A stretch of DNA of 38,772 nucleotides from Candidatus Gastranaerophilales bacterium (GCA_947630535.1 CANRHZ010000017.1:1-38772); one strand, 5' to 3'. Shown: positions 7,501-15,326, counted from the stretch's first letter. Translations and numbers: made by a program. Notes: a model not told the origin generated them from the letters alone.

Positions 7501-7814
7501 CAATAAACGAAATTATGAAAGAATTAAATATTATACCGGATGCGGGAAATTCCAACTTAATGAAAGCAACTTTGCAAAGAATTGAAACAAGCCGTGCCAT
7601 AAACAGGGTTTGCGGTACTTCATCAAGCAAAGTGGTTGATATTAAAGATTTGGCACAGGGTATATTAAAATCATTCAAAGCTAATCCCAAAGAAACCATA
7701 AAAACAATTTCTCCAATTATAACATGGGCATATAAAAACAATAATCAAGCTATGATTACATTTTTCCAAATGATAATGAATAATGTAAACGCACCGAATA
7801 AAGTTAAGGCTTAA
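4551..7814 (+). CDS. Large protein with C-terminal UbiB/ADCK (ABC1) kinase-like domain
   Basis: The frame encodes 1087 residues. Residues 120-172 are Gly/Ala-rich and hydrophobic (for example FGIAGAAGAAVKVG), suggesting membrane insertion. Residues about 350-680 look helical and partly coiled-coil. The C-terminal third resembles ABC1/ADCK kinases. FGAGTIGETYLA near 698 stands for the Ala-rich nucleotide loop, VVIKML holds the lysine near 720, NELNFGLEA matches the family's ELDF segment, HADPHPGN lies at 881-888, and DTG at 907-909 replaces DFG. The usual KxGQ extension was not seen. No quinone-biosynthesis gene is nearby, and the fused N-terminal region is unlike housekeeping UbiB. Codons 18-21 fall in a run of 13 G, so the N-terminus may be phase-variable. 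No signal peptide is visible. An effector or surface role is inference. Confidence 0.75.
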   Translation: MRAQNPHLILLVQPIIKGGGGNHSIFENKQTSEHIFEDTKTNKKNTVSVNSTEESLKETKSKQGIIGKLWDGFKNVTGIGAGSKKAEKSIEDYKNGKITKEEMEKAVNDYQEGQKQCVDMVADIASGIASFGAFSLATGLGIAAAPFTGGASIGLVAAGFGIAGAAGAAVKVGIKGIDSAIGGRKYDTLGYDLATGGINGVFAPITAGIGGATGKVVAGKVGVTTIREGGEIAVKEGLEGTLKGSIAKTLLTTNVKYTGGTAGARALALGADMAVNGAVSGGVDSAVRYVAGDNENKSVEGFAKEVAQGTVGGLILSPVIGGGMRLAGNGFGKLTSRLSDKIDVNYAQAKSAFINIPVSENPDMEVIKEFGGILQQAKGIAYDAGKRASSIMDSAKLNIQDISDNIDGILNNTHLMNQHISNFSRENRALVVEILEDLSKGKNVESKIAKLSKSGIHISDLIDDKIGKLSSELDDKINKIIAANDALSKKTGDGIQLVSDTISASGKIIQDSLEQAKKIPDTSAYKQLGNLPERVKAVYNSFKTDAIALDDAADSVKNKILSGDIENGLSDFTKYYDELDAFSAKLEKEITDMQSSAARSGISESIDVLKDRFNKLMASPEFKNMSREEQAQALLENSNILLSKFAQTFSTDDSLPKEISDIFKQFTSNCTVSRNISQAQQFADELYGAGKYTILKSFGAGTIGETYLAKTTDGTEVVIKMLKDGITPERFGQDRVLFTKYISEFVTDPTEKEYKINLINSMFDAWDNELNFGLEAQGAKDMAQGAKRFNVAQTLEVGSKDGQNVSLVMEKANGIRLDNLIEMIQLYKENPAEYFSKYSSQIEANPALKNPESWMGDLGKAYQKAQNEQAMFVGINGERTIHADPHPGNVFIDFDSKTNKPIINYIDTGNTVKRTQSQTLQDLGLSINMMFGNSEGIARTMLDGATIPSGADSEALVKQFAEKLDEKLYKAGINLKSTQYTQSTINEIMKELNIIPDAGNSNLMKATLQRIETSRAINRVCGTSSSKVVDIKDLAQGILKSFKANPKETIKTISPIITWAYKNNNQAMITFFQMIMNNVNAPNKVKA
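4601..4613 (+). repeat. Homopolymeric G13 tract inside the 5' end of a gene
   Basis: Thirteen consecutive G in AT-rich DNA, 51 bases after the ATG. With 13 G the frame from the ATG at 4551 is open through the long gene. With 12 or 15 G the frame from a TTG at 4514 (LSINGVKYNPYLNEG) would instead join the long gene. Such tracts are classic slipped-strand phase-variation sites. Length miscalling in sequencing is the alternative. Confidence 0.8.
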
Positions 7815-8619
7815 TGGTCTTTAAATATTCTGATAAATTAGGAAACAGTTCTTTCATCAAATTTGGATTAATAATATCTAATACCAGCCCCGAACCGTAT
7901 GCGCCCCCGCCATTGTTCCAAGCAATAACGTCGGCCGCTATTTCATCAATAGGCAAGTATGCGTTTTTGTTAAAAAAGTAATGTGAAATCATCCTTTTTT
8001 CTTCTTTTGATAATTTATCCAATTTCTTGTTGTTTAGTATTGATTCAATATCTTTTTTAATCATTTCAAAAGTTTTAGGATTTTTATCAGTTCCGGATAT
8101 ATTTACTATTCCATGAGATAATTCGTGGTTTACAACTGATGGCAAATACATATCTGAATACGGTGCTTTATCGCAAAAAACAAAGAAATTTTTGCCGGAT
8201 ATTCCTTCCGAATATGTAACTCCGAGCGTTCCTTTAGGGTTTGTTTTTTCAAAAAATTCAACCATGGGGTCAAACACTTTTTGGCTTTTATAAGCTTCAG
8301 AAAGCGTCGGGGATATTATTATTTTATAATTTTCATCTTTAAATTTTTTAAGCCATTGAGGTGAAAAATTATTTATTTGTTTGGTAACTCTTGATGCATA
8401 ATCATCACGTACTTTTGGCAAAACTTCTATTTTTGGAATAAGATTTTGACTTTTTTTAAACAGGAATTGAAATCCATGAAAAGATAAATTATCGGATACA
8501 CTGTTACTTCTTTGAAACGTATCAGCCTTAAGATTATCTGCGTTTGCATTTGTCGGTTTAATTTGTTTATCAAATTTCTTACCTGTGTATAAAATTGCAT
8601 TATTATTTGTAATTTTCAT
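7804..8619 (-). CDS. Zincin-like metallopeptidase domain protein
   Basis: This 271-residue protein carries VVNHELSHGIVN, an HExxH zinc motif at residues 165-169. DEIAADVIAW near residue 224 may provide the third ligand or a structural acid, an arrangement like anthrax-lethal-factor-type or Pro-Pro endopeptidase families. The assignment is by motif only. The first 50 residues are polar and lack a Sec signal, but contain NLSFHGF near residue 45. An AAGGC ribosome-binding site precedes the ATG. Its 3' end overlaps that of the kinase-like gene by 11 bp. Confidence 0.7.
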   Translation of the reverse strand: MKITNNNAILYTGKKFDKQIKPTNANADNLKADTFQRSNSVSDNLSFHGFQFLFKKSQNLIPKIEVLPKVRDDYASRVTKQINNFSPQWLKKFKDENYKIIISPTLSEAYKSQKVFDPMVEFFEKTNPKGTLGVTYSEGISGKNFFVFCDKAPYSDMYLPSVVNHELSHGIVNISGTDKNPKTFEMIKKDIESILNNKKLDKLSKEEKRMISHYFFNKNAYLPIDEIAADVIAWNNGGGAYGSGLVLDIINPNLMKELFPNLSEYLKTIKP

Positions 8620-8738
8620 AAATATTGCCTTAAAACATTACTTATTATTATGTAAGGCAGCTGAAAACAATAATTGCTTTTTTAAAAAGACTTTATTACA
8701 AATTTTTAACATAATCTAGAAATTAACATGGCACAATT

Positions 8739-8784
8739 TTTATCATAAAGGCACAGTTAAAAGCTTTTTAGTCTTTATGATAAA
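8739..8784. repeat. 12-bp perfect inverted repeat
   Basis: TTTATCATAAAG (8739-8750) and CTTTATGATAAA (8773-8784) flank a 22-base centre that itself contains the palindrome AAAAGCTTTT. No T-run follows on either strand, so this is not a standard terminator. It lies between two minus-strand genes and may be an operator or transcript-stabilising hairpin. Confidence 0.55.
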
Positions 8785-8814
8785 TTCATCTAAGATTTAT
8801 ATAGCGTATTTTTA

Positions 8815-9174
8815 TTAACCTGAAATCAAGCGGCTAAATACTTTTGAAAGGTAATTTTTCGGAGAGTTGTTTTCGATTTTTTGTCCGTTTTTAATGTATG
8901 GAACAGCCATTTGGCTTTTATCGCAATATTCGCCCTTTGGTGATTTTCCCTTCATAATTTTTGTACAAGTATAAACTTGAACATTCGGGTTATTTTCGCT
9001 CGGGTGTATGTCGCTAATATTTATTTCTATTATATCTTGCGGTGTTTTATATTTTTTACCCATCTCAACAAAGCGATTAATATCATCTTTTGAAAGTAAA
9101 TTCTCAGGTGCGCTTATTCTTGTTTGAGCTGAAAACGATGGTGCAGCATAAGCTGAAATTTTTGAAATATTCAT
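8815..9174 (-). CDS. Small hypothetical protein with N-terminal SF motif
   Basis: A 119-residue protein, not recognised. The start (MNISKISAYAAPSFSAQTRI) is short and mildly hydrophobic without a typical signal peptide, and contains PSFSA at 12-16. The middle has two cysteines (YTCTKIM and GEYCDKS). It is preceded by an AGAGA-type ribosome-binding site. It lies in a run of minus-strand genes whose products share an early S-F-x motif and may be exported together. Confidence 0.6.
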   Translation of the reverse strand: MNISKISAYAAPSFSAQTRISAPENLLSKDDINRFVEMGKKYKTPQDIIEINISDIHPSENNPNVQVYTCTKIMKGKSPKGEYCDKSQMAVPYIKNGQKIENNSPKNYLSKVFSRLISG

Positions 9175-9414
9175 ATAATCTCTCTTTGTTCCGATTAAAA
9201 TTTTTTTATCGTTTAACCATAATAAATTTGGGCGATAGCAAAAGATTATTCCATAAAGTTTTACTCTTGATATTTAACTTATATTATAGAACAAATAATG
9301 GTGCATGCTTTGCGGATGCAGATTTATGTATACCGGATTATTGGCTATAGAATGTAAAATATAAATAAATCAGGATGTATAAATTTGTAATTACCGATAT
9401 TTATATTTAATAAT

Positions 9415-10041
9415 CTATCCTTTCCAAACGCTTGCGCCTTGAACTTCTTCAATATCACCAAGCAATTTTGATGCAAAGTCATGCATTGTTGATTTGGAAT
9501 TTTGGGCACTTATATTACTTTCCGTAACTTCAGGACGGCAACCCTTAGAATCGCAAGTATAGACTGTTAATTTGCCCGTATTGTCGTTATCAACAACTGT
9601 GATTAATTTATTTTCACCGTATTTGTCCGTGCCTGCAATTTGGAATGCACGGGTTTTGTTATCAATAAGGTTGTTTATAAAATCGTGACGGGATAAGCCC
9701 TCTTTAATTTTTCCGTCACCCGTCATATTCTGATTCAGCGCACCCGCTTTTTTAAGAGTGGTGTGAAACCAAAAACGGTCGCTATCTTTATGAAAGCCAT
9801 ATTTGCTCATATTCAATCGGGATATAAATTTTTCGTCCTCGCAAGACAACTCTAATGGTTTAACGGCCGACCCGTTCATTTTTACCCGCTTTTCGTTTGG
9901 TATTTTGTTCCACAAATCGGAAAAACTTTTGTACTTTTCAACAGGTTGTTTGATGTTTGGTTTTGAATTATTTGAGCTTAATCCCATATTTTTAGGATAA
10001 ATACTTCCTCCGGTATTAAAAACAGAACCAAATGAAATCAT
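9415..10041 (-). CDS. Hypothetical protein with N-terminal ISFG motif
   Basis: A 208-residue polar protein beginning MISFGSVFNTGG. No known domain was recognised. The C-terminal half has a possible beta-rich segment (ENKLITVVDNDNTGKLTVY) followed by two cysteines in TCDSKGC. No signal peptide or membrane segment is seen. Context: lone minus-strand gene in the accessory island between two zincin-like proteins, sharing the early SF motif. Function unknown. Confidence 0.6.
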   Translation of the reverse strand: MISFGSVFNTGGSIYPKNMGLSSNNSKPNIKQPVEKYKSFSDLWNKIPNEKRVKMNGSAVKPLELSCEDEKFISRLNMSKYGFHKDSDRFWFHTTLKKAGALNQNMTGDGKIKEGLSRHDFINNLIDNKTRAFQIAGTDKYGENKLITVVDNDNTGKLTVYTCDSKGCRPEVTESNISAQNSKSTMHDFASKLLGDIEEVQGASVWKG

Positions 10042-10333
10042 AATCTATATAGCCCTTTCACTCACAGTCTGAATATTTAAAAAATATGAAACTAAAAGTT
10101 TGCACTTTTAAGGTAAGATTTGTTACAAATATTTACAAGCTTAAACACCTTGTTTCATATTTTAACACAACCTTTTTAGCTTTGTATATTTACAAAAACT
10201 ATAGGGGAAATTGTGATGCAAAATATTTTTTAAAAAAATTAAATGTTTTGCAATTAATAAGATTAATTTGTTATTATCTTTCAGGTTTTTTGTTTCAGGC
10301 AAATAATAAAATAAATTTTTATATAACAAGCCT
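10042..10333. other. Intergenic region between two island genes
   Basis: About 290 AT-rich bases separate the starts and ends of neighbouring minus-strand genes. A plus-strand frame here (10086-10391) has no ribosome-binding site and runs antisense into the next gene. I see no convincing gene, terminator or promoter. Confidence 0.4.
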
Positions 10334-11032
10334 TTATACCGTCCCCAATTCCTTAATTTCGTTTGCAAGCTTTGAAGCCGGATGCTTATAATCTCCCGCT
10401 TGCATATGTCCGTATTTATCCGCTACTCTTTCTTTTAAGCCTGTTTTATCTATCCCGTATTCAAAAAATAATTTTGGATACAAACTTACTCCCTCTTTAA
10501 AAAAGAACGAATTGCATCCTTCAAATACTTTTGGGTATTGTTTTTCAAAGCTTCTATGAGTCAGAACATTTAAACTTAAATTATCAAGCTCTCTTTGAAT
10601 TGAGTTTGTAGTGTCTTCATCTTTGGCATGTCCGGTTTCATGGACAATAGCTTCTGCCGTTGCAAGAATTTCAGGCATGCTTTTTGAATCTTTATATTTT
10701 GCATTAATCATAACGGTTCTTTCTCCGGTTTCGTCTTTTGCAAGGCAGGCATGAACCTTACTATCAGAGAATTTTCCGTATTTAATCGGAATATTTTTAT
10801 TCTTTAAATATTCAACCGCCTCTTTGCCGCTTTGAAAGGGCGGATTAATTCCCATGGATTTCATATACAAAATATCGGTTTTGTCATACTCTGCACTTTC
10901 AAGCTCTTTTAGGGCATGATTAATTATCCCTTCCTGTGTTTTGCCGTTTTTGAGAGGTTTAACATATATGACACCTTTTAATTCGTTTCTTGTGCCAAAA
11001 GCAGGATTAAAAGAAATAGAGCTAACTTGCAT
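10334..11032 (-). CDS. Zincin-like protein with HETGH motif
   Basis: A 232-residue protein with AIVHETGHAKDED, an HExxH motif at residues 131-135, in a helix preceded by a predicted strand (RTVMINAKY), the usual zincin arrangement. The third ligand is not obvious; the acid in QRELDNLSLN or a later residue is possible. The N-terminus (MQVSSISFNPAFGTRNELKG) repeats the S-F-x pattern of the neighbouring genes and lacks a Sec signal. The AAAGGG ribosome-binding site supports the start. It is probably a protease acting outside the cytoplasm or in a host setting, but this is inference. Confidence 0.65.
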   Translation of the reverse strand: MQVSSISFNPAFGTRNELKGVIYVKPLKNGKTQEGIINHALKELESAEYDKTDILYMKSMGINPPFQSGKEAVEYLKNKNIPIKYGKFSDSKVHACLAKDETGERTVMINAKYKDSKSMPEILATAEAIVHETGHAKDEDTTNSIQRELDNLSLNVLTHRSFEKQYPKVFEGCNSFFFKEGVSLYPKLFFEYGIDKTGLKERVADKYGHMQAGDYKHPASKLANEIKELGTV

Positions 11033-11137
11033 ATTACTTTCCCTTTTTGAACATTAAACGCTTATGAAAAAGATTTTTTGCTATAATTTTTAATTTTTAA
11101 TTATACTCTTTTGAGCTCGTAAAATCAAATTTTATAG

Positions 11138-11143
11138 TATAAT
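11138..11143 (+). promoter_or_regulatory. -10 box for leaderless purB transcript
   Basis: A perfect TATAAT ends six bases before the purB ATG at 11150, and there is no Shine-Dalgarno. TTGAGC at 11111-11116 is the nearest -35-like hexamer but 21 bp away. Transcription would begin at the start codon. Confidence 0.55.
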
Positions 11144-11149
11144 TTTCGT

Positions 11150-12427
11150 ATGATTTCAAGATATTCAAGAGAAGAAATGTCAAAAATTTGGGATTTAAAT
11201 TCCAAATTCGGATACTACCTTAAAGTTGAGCTTGCGGTGCTTGAAGCATACAACAAACTTAATGTTGTATCCGATGAAGCTTTATCGCATATAAAAAAGA
11301 CTGCAAAATTTGACTTAGACAGAATTAATGAAATTGAAAAGGTTGTTCAACATGATGTTATTGCCTTTTTAACTTCGGTTAATGAAAGTGTCGGGGAAAA
11401 ATATTCAAATTTAATTCATATGGGGCTTACAAGTTCTGATGTTATAGACACGGCATTTGCGCTTCAAATTACAGACGCTTCAAAAATAATAATAAATGAC
11501 CTTGATATGGTTATTGAACAACTAAAACAACTTGCAAAAAAAACCAAACATACTCTTTGTGCGGGAAGGTCGCATGGCATAGGGGCAGAAGTTGAAACCT
11601 TCGGATTTAAGATTTTAAATCACCTGTGGATGTTTGAGCGGGCAAAGAAAAGATTTCTTTTGGCGCTTGATGAAATTTCAACAGGGCAAATTTCAGGGCC
11701 CGTTGGTACATATTCGAATATAGACCCGAAAGTGGAAGAAATTGCGCTAAAAAGTTTGAATTTAAAACCTGCAAAAATATCTACTCAAATTATCCCGAGA
11801 GATATTCACGCAAACTACATTTCTTCTCTTGCTATTATAGCGTCCGTTATTGAAAATTTCGCAGTTGAAATAAGACACTTGCAAAGGTGGGAAGTGGCAG
11901 AAGTTGAAGAAGGATTTTCAAAAGGACAAAAAGGTTCATCTGCAATGCCCCATAAGAAAAATCCCGTTAAATCGGAAAATCTTACAGGATTATCAAGGGT
12001 TATAAGGGGTTATCTTACCATGGTTATGGAAGATATTACTCTCTGGCATGAAAGGGATATCAGTCATTCTTCGGTTGAAAGAATTGCTTTTCCCGATTCT
12101 ACAATTTTGATTGATTTTATGCTGGTTCGCCTTAAGAACATAATAGAAAACCTTGTTATAAAAGAAAACAATATGCTAAAAAACCTTGATAAATACGGGG
12201 GAATAATGTTTTCGCAAAAGTGCCTTTTAACACTTACAAAAAAGGGAATGACAAGGGAAGATGCCTATGAAATTGTTCAAAAAGAGGCACTATTCGCTTT
12301 TAATAATGACGGGAACTTTAAAGAGGGCATGAAAAAGTATCTTAGTGATGATGAAATAATTTCTTGCTTTGATTATAACAGCTATCTCAAAAACATAGAC
12401 ACTATATTTTCCCGCTTCGATTTATAA
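11150..12427 (+). CDS. purB: Adenylosuccinate lyase
   Basis: The 425-residue protein catalyses two fumarate-releasing steps: SAICAR to AICAR, and adenylosuccinate to AMP. It begins MISRYSREEMSKIWD, matching the family N-terminus and fixing the start. TSSDVIDTAFALQ binds substrate, GRSHGIGAEVETFG carries the catalytic histidine region, and GSSAMPHKKNP near residue 262 is the fumarase/aspartase-superfamily signature loop. Length is normal. It pairs functionally with purA at the other end of the window. Transcription appears leaderless from the adjacent TATAAT. Confidence 0.97.
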   Translation: MISRYSREEMSKIWDLNSKFGYYLKVELAVLEAYNKLNVVSDEALSHIKKTAKFDLDRINEIEKVVQHDVIAFLTSVNESVGEKYSNLIHMGLTSSDVIDTAFALQITDASKIIINDLDMVIEQLKQLAKKTKHTLCAGRSHGIGAEVETFGFKILNHLWMFERAKKRFLLALDEISTGQISGPVGTYSNIDPKVEEIALKSLNLKPAKISTQIIPRDIHANYISSLAIIASVIENFAVEIRHLQRWEVAEVEEGFSKGQKGSSAMPHKKNPVKSENLTGLSRVIRGYLTMVMEDITLWHERDISHSSVERIAFPDSTILIDFMLVRLKNIIENLVIKENNMLKNLDKYGGIMFSQKCLLTLTKKGMTREDAYEIVQKEALFAFNNDGNFKEGMKKYLSDDEIISCFDYNSYLKNIDTIFSRFDL

Positions 12428-12518
12428 ATTTTCATACGTTGATATGATTTAATGCCATACATATTGTGATAACTTACATATACCACATATAGTTACAACA
12501 ATATAAAGGAATAGAATA

Positions 12519-12986
12519 ATGCAAAAAATTTCCCCCTTAAGAGCAGGTCTGGATGCTTTTAATCGCTTTAAAGCTCAAAGACTTCAAAAAAAAGAAAATG
12601 CCATAACACAAAAAATGGAAAATTCAAATTCCACCAATCCTTTTGGAATTTCATTTAAAGGAACGGTTATTCAAATGGACGTTTTTGAATCTTCAAAAGA
12701 TAAAACGTCAAATGCCACAAACCCTATTCAAAACGGGCTTGATAAGGTAAACAAATTCGTTGCAAGCGCAAGAGTTGCAACAATGAATAAAATTGACAGG
12801 ATAAAACAGGGGGCAATTTCATTCGGAAGTAAAGTTAAAGATACTGTTGTAAACACCTATAACAAACTTGCAACAACGGAAGTTAACTTTGACTTTTTAA
12901 ATAATACAACATCAAGACTTCAAAAAAGACCGGTTAGTGAATTAGAGGAAATGTTCAGAAATGAACTGAATGCCATGGAGGTATAA
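12519..12986 (+). CDS. Hypothetical protein with N-terminal GISFKG motif
   Basis: A 155-residue, Lys/Asn-rich protein preceded by AAAGGA. The first 40 residues look helical and basic, then NPFGISFKGTVIQMDVF near 42-58 contains the S-F-x-G motif seen in the nearby accessory genes. The rest is amphipathic helix without a membrane segment. It sits 3 bases before the next gene, which starts from a GGAGG site inside this gene's end, so the two are co-transcribed. Not recognised as a known family. Confidence 0.65.
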   Translation: MQKISPLRAGLDAFNRFKAQRLQKKENAITQKMENSNSTNPFGISFKGTVIQMDVFESSKDKTSNATNPIQNGLDKVNKFVASARVATMNKIDRIKQGAISFGSKVKDTVVNTYNKLATTEVNFDFLNNTTSRLQKRPVSELEEMFRNELNAMEV

Positions 12987-12989
12987 AAG

Positions 12990-13352
12990 ATGGTTTCAAA
13001 GAAATTAAACAATATAATTGAAGCATTAGGAAAACACGAGGACAAAGACTCAATAAGAGTTTTAAATGAAATCGGAACTAATTCTCACCTTGATGAAGTA
13101 AGGGAACTTGCTTCAAGAGCGCTGGTAAGAAAAAACATAAAAGAATCCCTTGAAGTTGTTATTAAAAACAAAGGAAAAGGAATAAATGACCTTTCTGCAA
13201 GAGTTGCAATGTCTGCTATTAACGAACTTTTATCATTGAAAGATAAACAAACGGCAACTCTTGTGTTGGATGAAGCAATTAATTCAGATGCAGAAAAAGA
13301 AGTTATAGACACCGCCCGCTCGGTTAAAGCTTTAATGTCTTTCAGTGCATAA
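12990..13352 (+). CDS. HEAT-repeat-like small protein
   Basis: A 120-residue, all-helical protein. Repeating segments such as HLDEVRELASRALVRKNI and DLSARVAMSAINELLSLK have the spacing of HEAT/armadillo-type helical hairpins, which usually form protein-binding surfaces. No catalytic motif is visible. The start has GGAGG 9 bases upstream. It forms a two-gene unit with the preceding SF-motif protein and ends at a strong terminator, suggesting a partner or chaperone role; that is inference. Confidence 0.65.
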   Translation: MVSKKLNNIIEALGKHEDKDSIRVLNEIGTNSHLDEVRELASRALVRKNIKESLEVVIKNKGKGINDLSARVAMSAINELLSLKDKQTATLVLDEAINSDAEKEVIDTARSVKALMSFSA

Positions 13353-13372
13353 AAAACTAAATAAAATTGTTA

Positions 13373-13405
13373 AGAAGTGCAAAAAATACTTTTGCACTTC
13401 TTTTT
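13373..13405 (+). terminator. Strong Rho-independent terminator
   Basis: AGAAGTGCAAAA (13373-13384) pairs perfectly with TTTTGCACTTCT (13390-13401) around a 5-base loop, and four T follow. It closes the two-gene unit and separates it from the lpt operon. Confidence 0.88.
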
Positions 13406-13433
13406 GCCATAATTATAAATTTTATAATATAAT
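13404..13433 (+). promoter_or_regulatory. Promoter of the lpt operon
   Basis: TTGCCA (13404-13409) and TATAAT (13428-13433) are spaced 18 bp apart. A second, overlapping TATAAT lies at 13423-13428. The start of lptB follows 28 bases later. The -35 box overlaps the T-run of the preceding terminator. Confidence 0.5.
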
Positions 13434-13461
13434 TAATCTATAAATATTCGGGTGTAAATTT

Positions 13462-14205
13462 ATGAAGATTACCGCTAACAATCTTATAAAAGTATACGGA
13501 TACCGTTCCGTTGTGAACGATATATCTTTTGAAGTTAATAAAGGAGAGGTTGTCGGGCTTTTAGGCCCTAACGGAGCAGGTAAAACAACCACATTCTATA
13601 TGATAGTAGGTTTAGTTAAATCAGATGGCGGGGAAGTTTTCCTTGATACGGACAACTCTAAAGAAAGCATAAATATCACAAAAAAGCCCATGAACGAAAG
13701 AGCAAAGCTTGGAATCGGTTATCTTCCTCAGGAAGCTTCAATTTTCAGAAAATTAAATGTTGAAGATAATATAAAGCTGGTTTTAGAAATGAACGACAAA
13801 CTCGACAAGCAGGAAAAAAGAGATATGCTTGAATCTTTATTGGATGAGTTCGGTATTAAAAAATTAAGAGAATATAGCGCCGTTAGTTTGTCGGGCGGAG
13901 AAAGAAGGCGTGTTGAAATTGCACGTGCACTTGCCGCTACCCCTCATTTTATTCTTCTTGATGAACCGTTTACGGGTATTGACCCTATTGCAATAGGTGA
14001 AATCAAAGAAAACATTTATAAATTGGCAAAAGAAAAAGGCCTGGGTGTTTTAATTACCGACCACAACCCTAAAGCCACATTATCTATAACGGATAGAGCT
14101 TACGTTATTTTTGACGGAAAAATTAAAATATCGGGCAAAAGTAAAGACGTTGCGGTTGATCCTGTTGCAAAAGAATTTTATCTGGGGAAGGATTTCACAC
14201 TTTAA
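13462..14205 (+). CDS. lptB: Lipopolysaccharide export ABC transporter ATP-binding protein
   Basis: The 247-residue protein is the cytoplasmic ATPase that drives LPS from the inner membrane onto the periplasmic bridge. GPNGAGKTT at 35-43 is Walker A, LSGGERRRVEIARAL near 142 the ABC signature, and FILLDEPFTGIDP near 165 the Walker B plus D-loop. LITDHNP supplies the switch histidine. The LSGGERRRVEIARAL and TGIDP variants are typical of LptB. The next gene encodes its permease partner. The start follows a weak ribosome-binding site. Confidence 0.95.
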   Translation: MKITANNLIKVYGYRSVVNDISFEVNKGEVVGLLGPNGAGKTTTFYMIVGLVKSDGGEVFLDTDNSKESINITKKPMNERAKLGIGYLPQEASIFRKLNVEDNIKLVLEMNDKLDKQEKRDMLESLLDEFGIKKLREYSAVSLSGGERRRVEIARALAATPHFILLDEPFTGIDPIAIGEIKENIYKLAKEKGLGVLITDHNPKATLSITDRAYVIFDGKIKISGKSKDVAVDPVAKEFYLGKDFTL

Positions 14206-14225
14206 TTTTTTGGATACAAAACAAT

Positions 14226-15326
14226 ATGTTTAAAATTTCGGTTTTTGACAAATACATATTTAAACAGGTCTTTCTTGCAACGGTTGTTTGCTTGCTATTA
14301 TTTGTGGTTGTTTATATTGCGCCTGAAATCCTTGTAAAAATAATTAAAAAGATTTTTACCTTGCATATAACTTTGCTGCATGCAATAAAACTTTTAGCGT
14401 ACGAACTTCCCAAAGTCTTGGCGAAAGCGCTTCCTGTCGGTATATTATTGGGAACTATTTTTACTTTTGATAAACTTTCAAAAGATTCCGAATTAAGTAT
14501 CCTAAGAGGAATAGGACTTTCATTTACAAGAATAATGATGCCTGCGGTTATTTTGGGGACCGTTTTAACTTATCTTTGTTTTATGGTTGGTGATTTTTTA
14601 ATCCCTTATGCTTCTAAAGCGGAAGGAGAAAATAAATCTTTTCAGACAAATTTTGTATACATTCAAAAGGACGAAAACAATATTCCAAAAAGAGGAATTA
14701 TAATCTCAAATTATATACCGGGGCTTGTCAGAAAACTTTTTATTGTTGATTTTTCAAAAGAAACCTATGATGATGCAATAACTTTTGAAAATATATACTT
14801 TGCGGATTGGGCAAAAGTTAAAAAAGATAACTGGACACTCTACGGAGTTAAAAAATACAGAATATCATCCGGCGGCATATATGAAAATATAAAAGACGTC
14901 GGTTCAATGAATATTCTGGAAGGAAAAGAGGCGTCTGAGATATATGAACTTATGACAAACACAACCAAAAGGGACAGAACTTTTACCAATTCGGAACTAA
15001 AAAGGTATATGAAACTTTTATCCGATTACGGATATTTAGATGAATACAGATTTATGCTGACTAAATACTATCAAAGATTTTTGCACCCCCTAACCTGTAT
15101 TTTGTTTGCAATAATCGGGTGTCTGTTGGGGTTTTCACCCCCAAGGTCCCAAAGACTTGTAGGTTTTACGGTTGCTGTGGGCATAGTTTTTGCATACTAT
15201 ATAACTTTGCCGTTTTTTGATTTGCTTGCGCAAAAAGGGGTTTTGCCTCCTTTTGTATCGGCATTTTTACCGATACTGATGTTTTTGCTTGCAATTGTAT
15301 ACATTAAAAAGTATAAGGATGTTTAA
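14226..15326 (+). CDS. LptF/LptG-family LPS export permease
   Basis: A 366-residue YjgP/YjgQ permease. N-terminal helices follow FDKYIFKQVFLATVV, then about three membrane segments, a periplasmic jellyroll-like middle (residues about 125-270), and C-terminal helices around FAIIGCLLGFSP. LptF and LptG form the transmembrane dimer powered by LptB. Only one such gene is present here, so the partner is elsewhere or the protein works as a homodimer. The stop overlaps the next ATG (ATGA), showing tight coupling. Whether it is F or G cannot be decided. Confidence 0.9.
   Translation: MFKISVFDKYIFKQVFLATVVCLLLFVVVYIAPEILVKIIKKIFTLHITLLHAIKLLAYELPKVLAKALPVGILLGTIFTFDKLSKDSELSILRGIGLSFTRIMMPAVILGTVLTYLCFMVGDFLIPYASKAEGENKSFQTNFVYIQKDENNIPKRGIIISNYIPGLVRKLFIVDFSKETYDDAITFENIYFADWAKVKKDNWTLYGVKKYRISSGGIYENIKDVGSMNILEGKEASEIYELMTNTTKRDRTFTNSELKRYMKLLSDYGYLDEYRFMLTKYYQRFLHPLTCILFAIIGCLLGFSPPRSQRLVGFTVAVGIVFAYYITLPFFDLLAQKGVLPPFVSAFLPILMFLLAIVYIKKYKDV

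Noticed and set aside
10086-10391. 101-codon plus-strand frame
   Set aside because: No ribosome-binding site or domain; it overlaps the end of the HETGH protein on the other strand.
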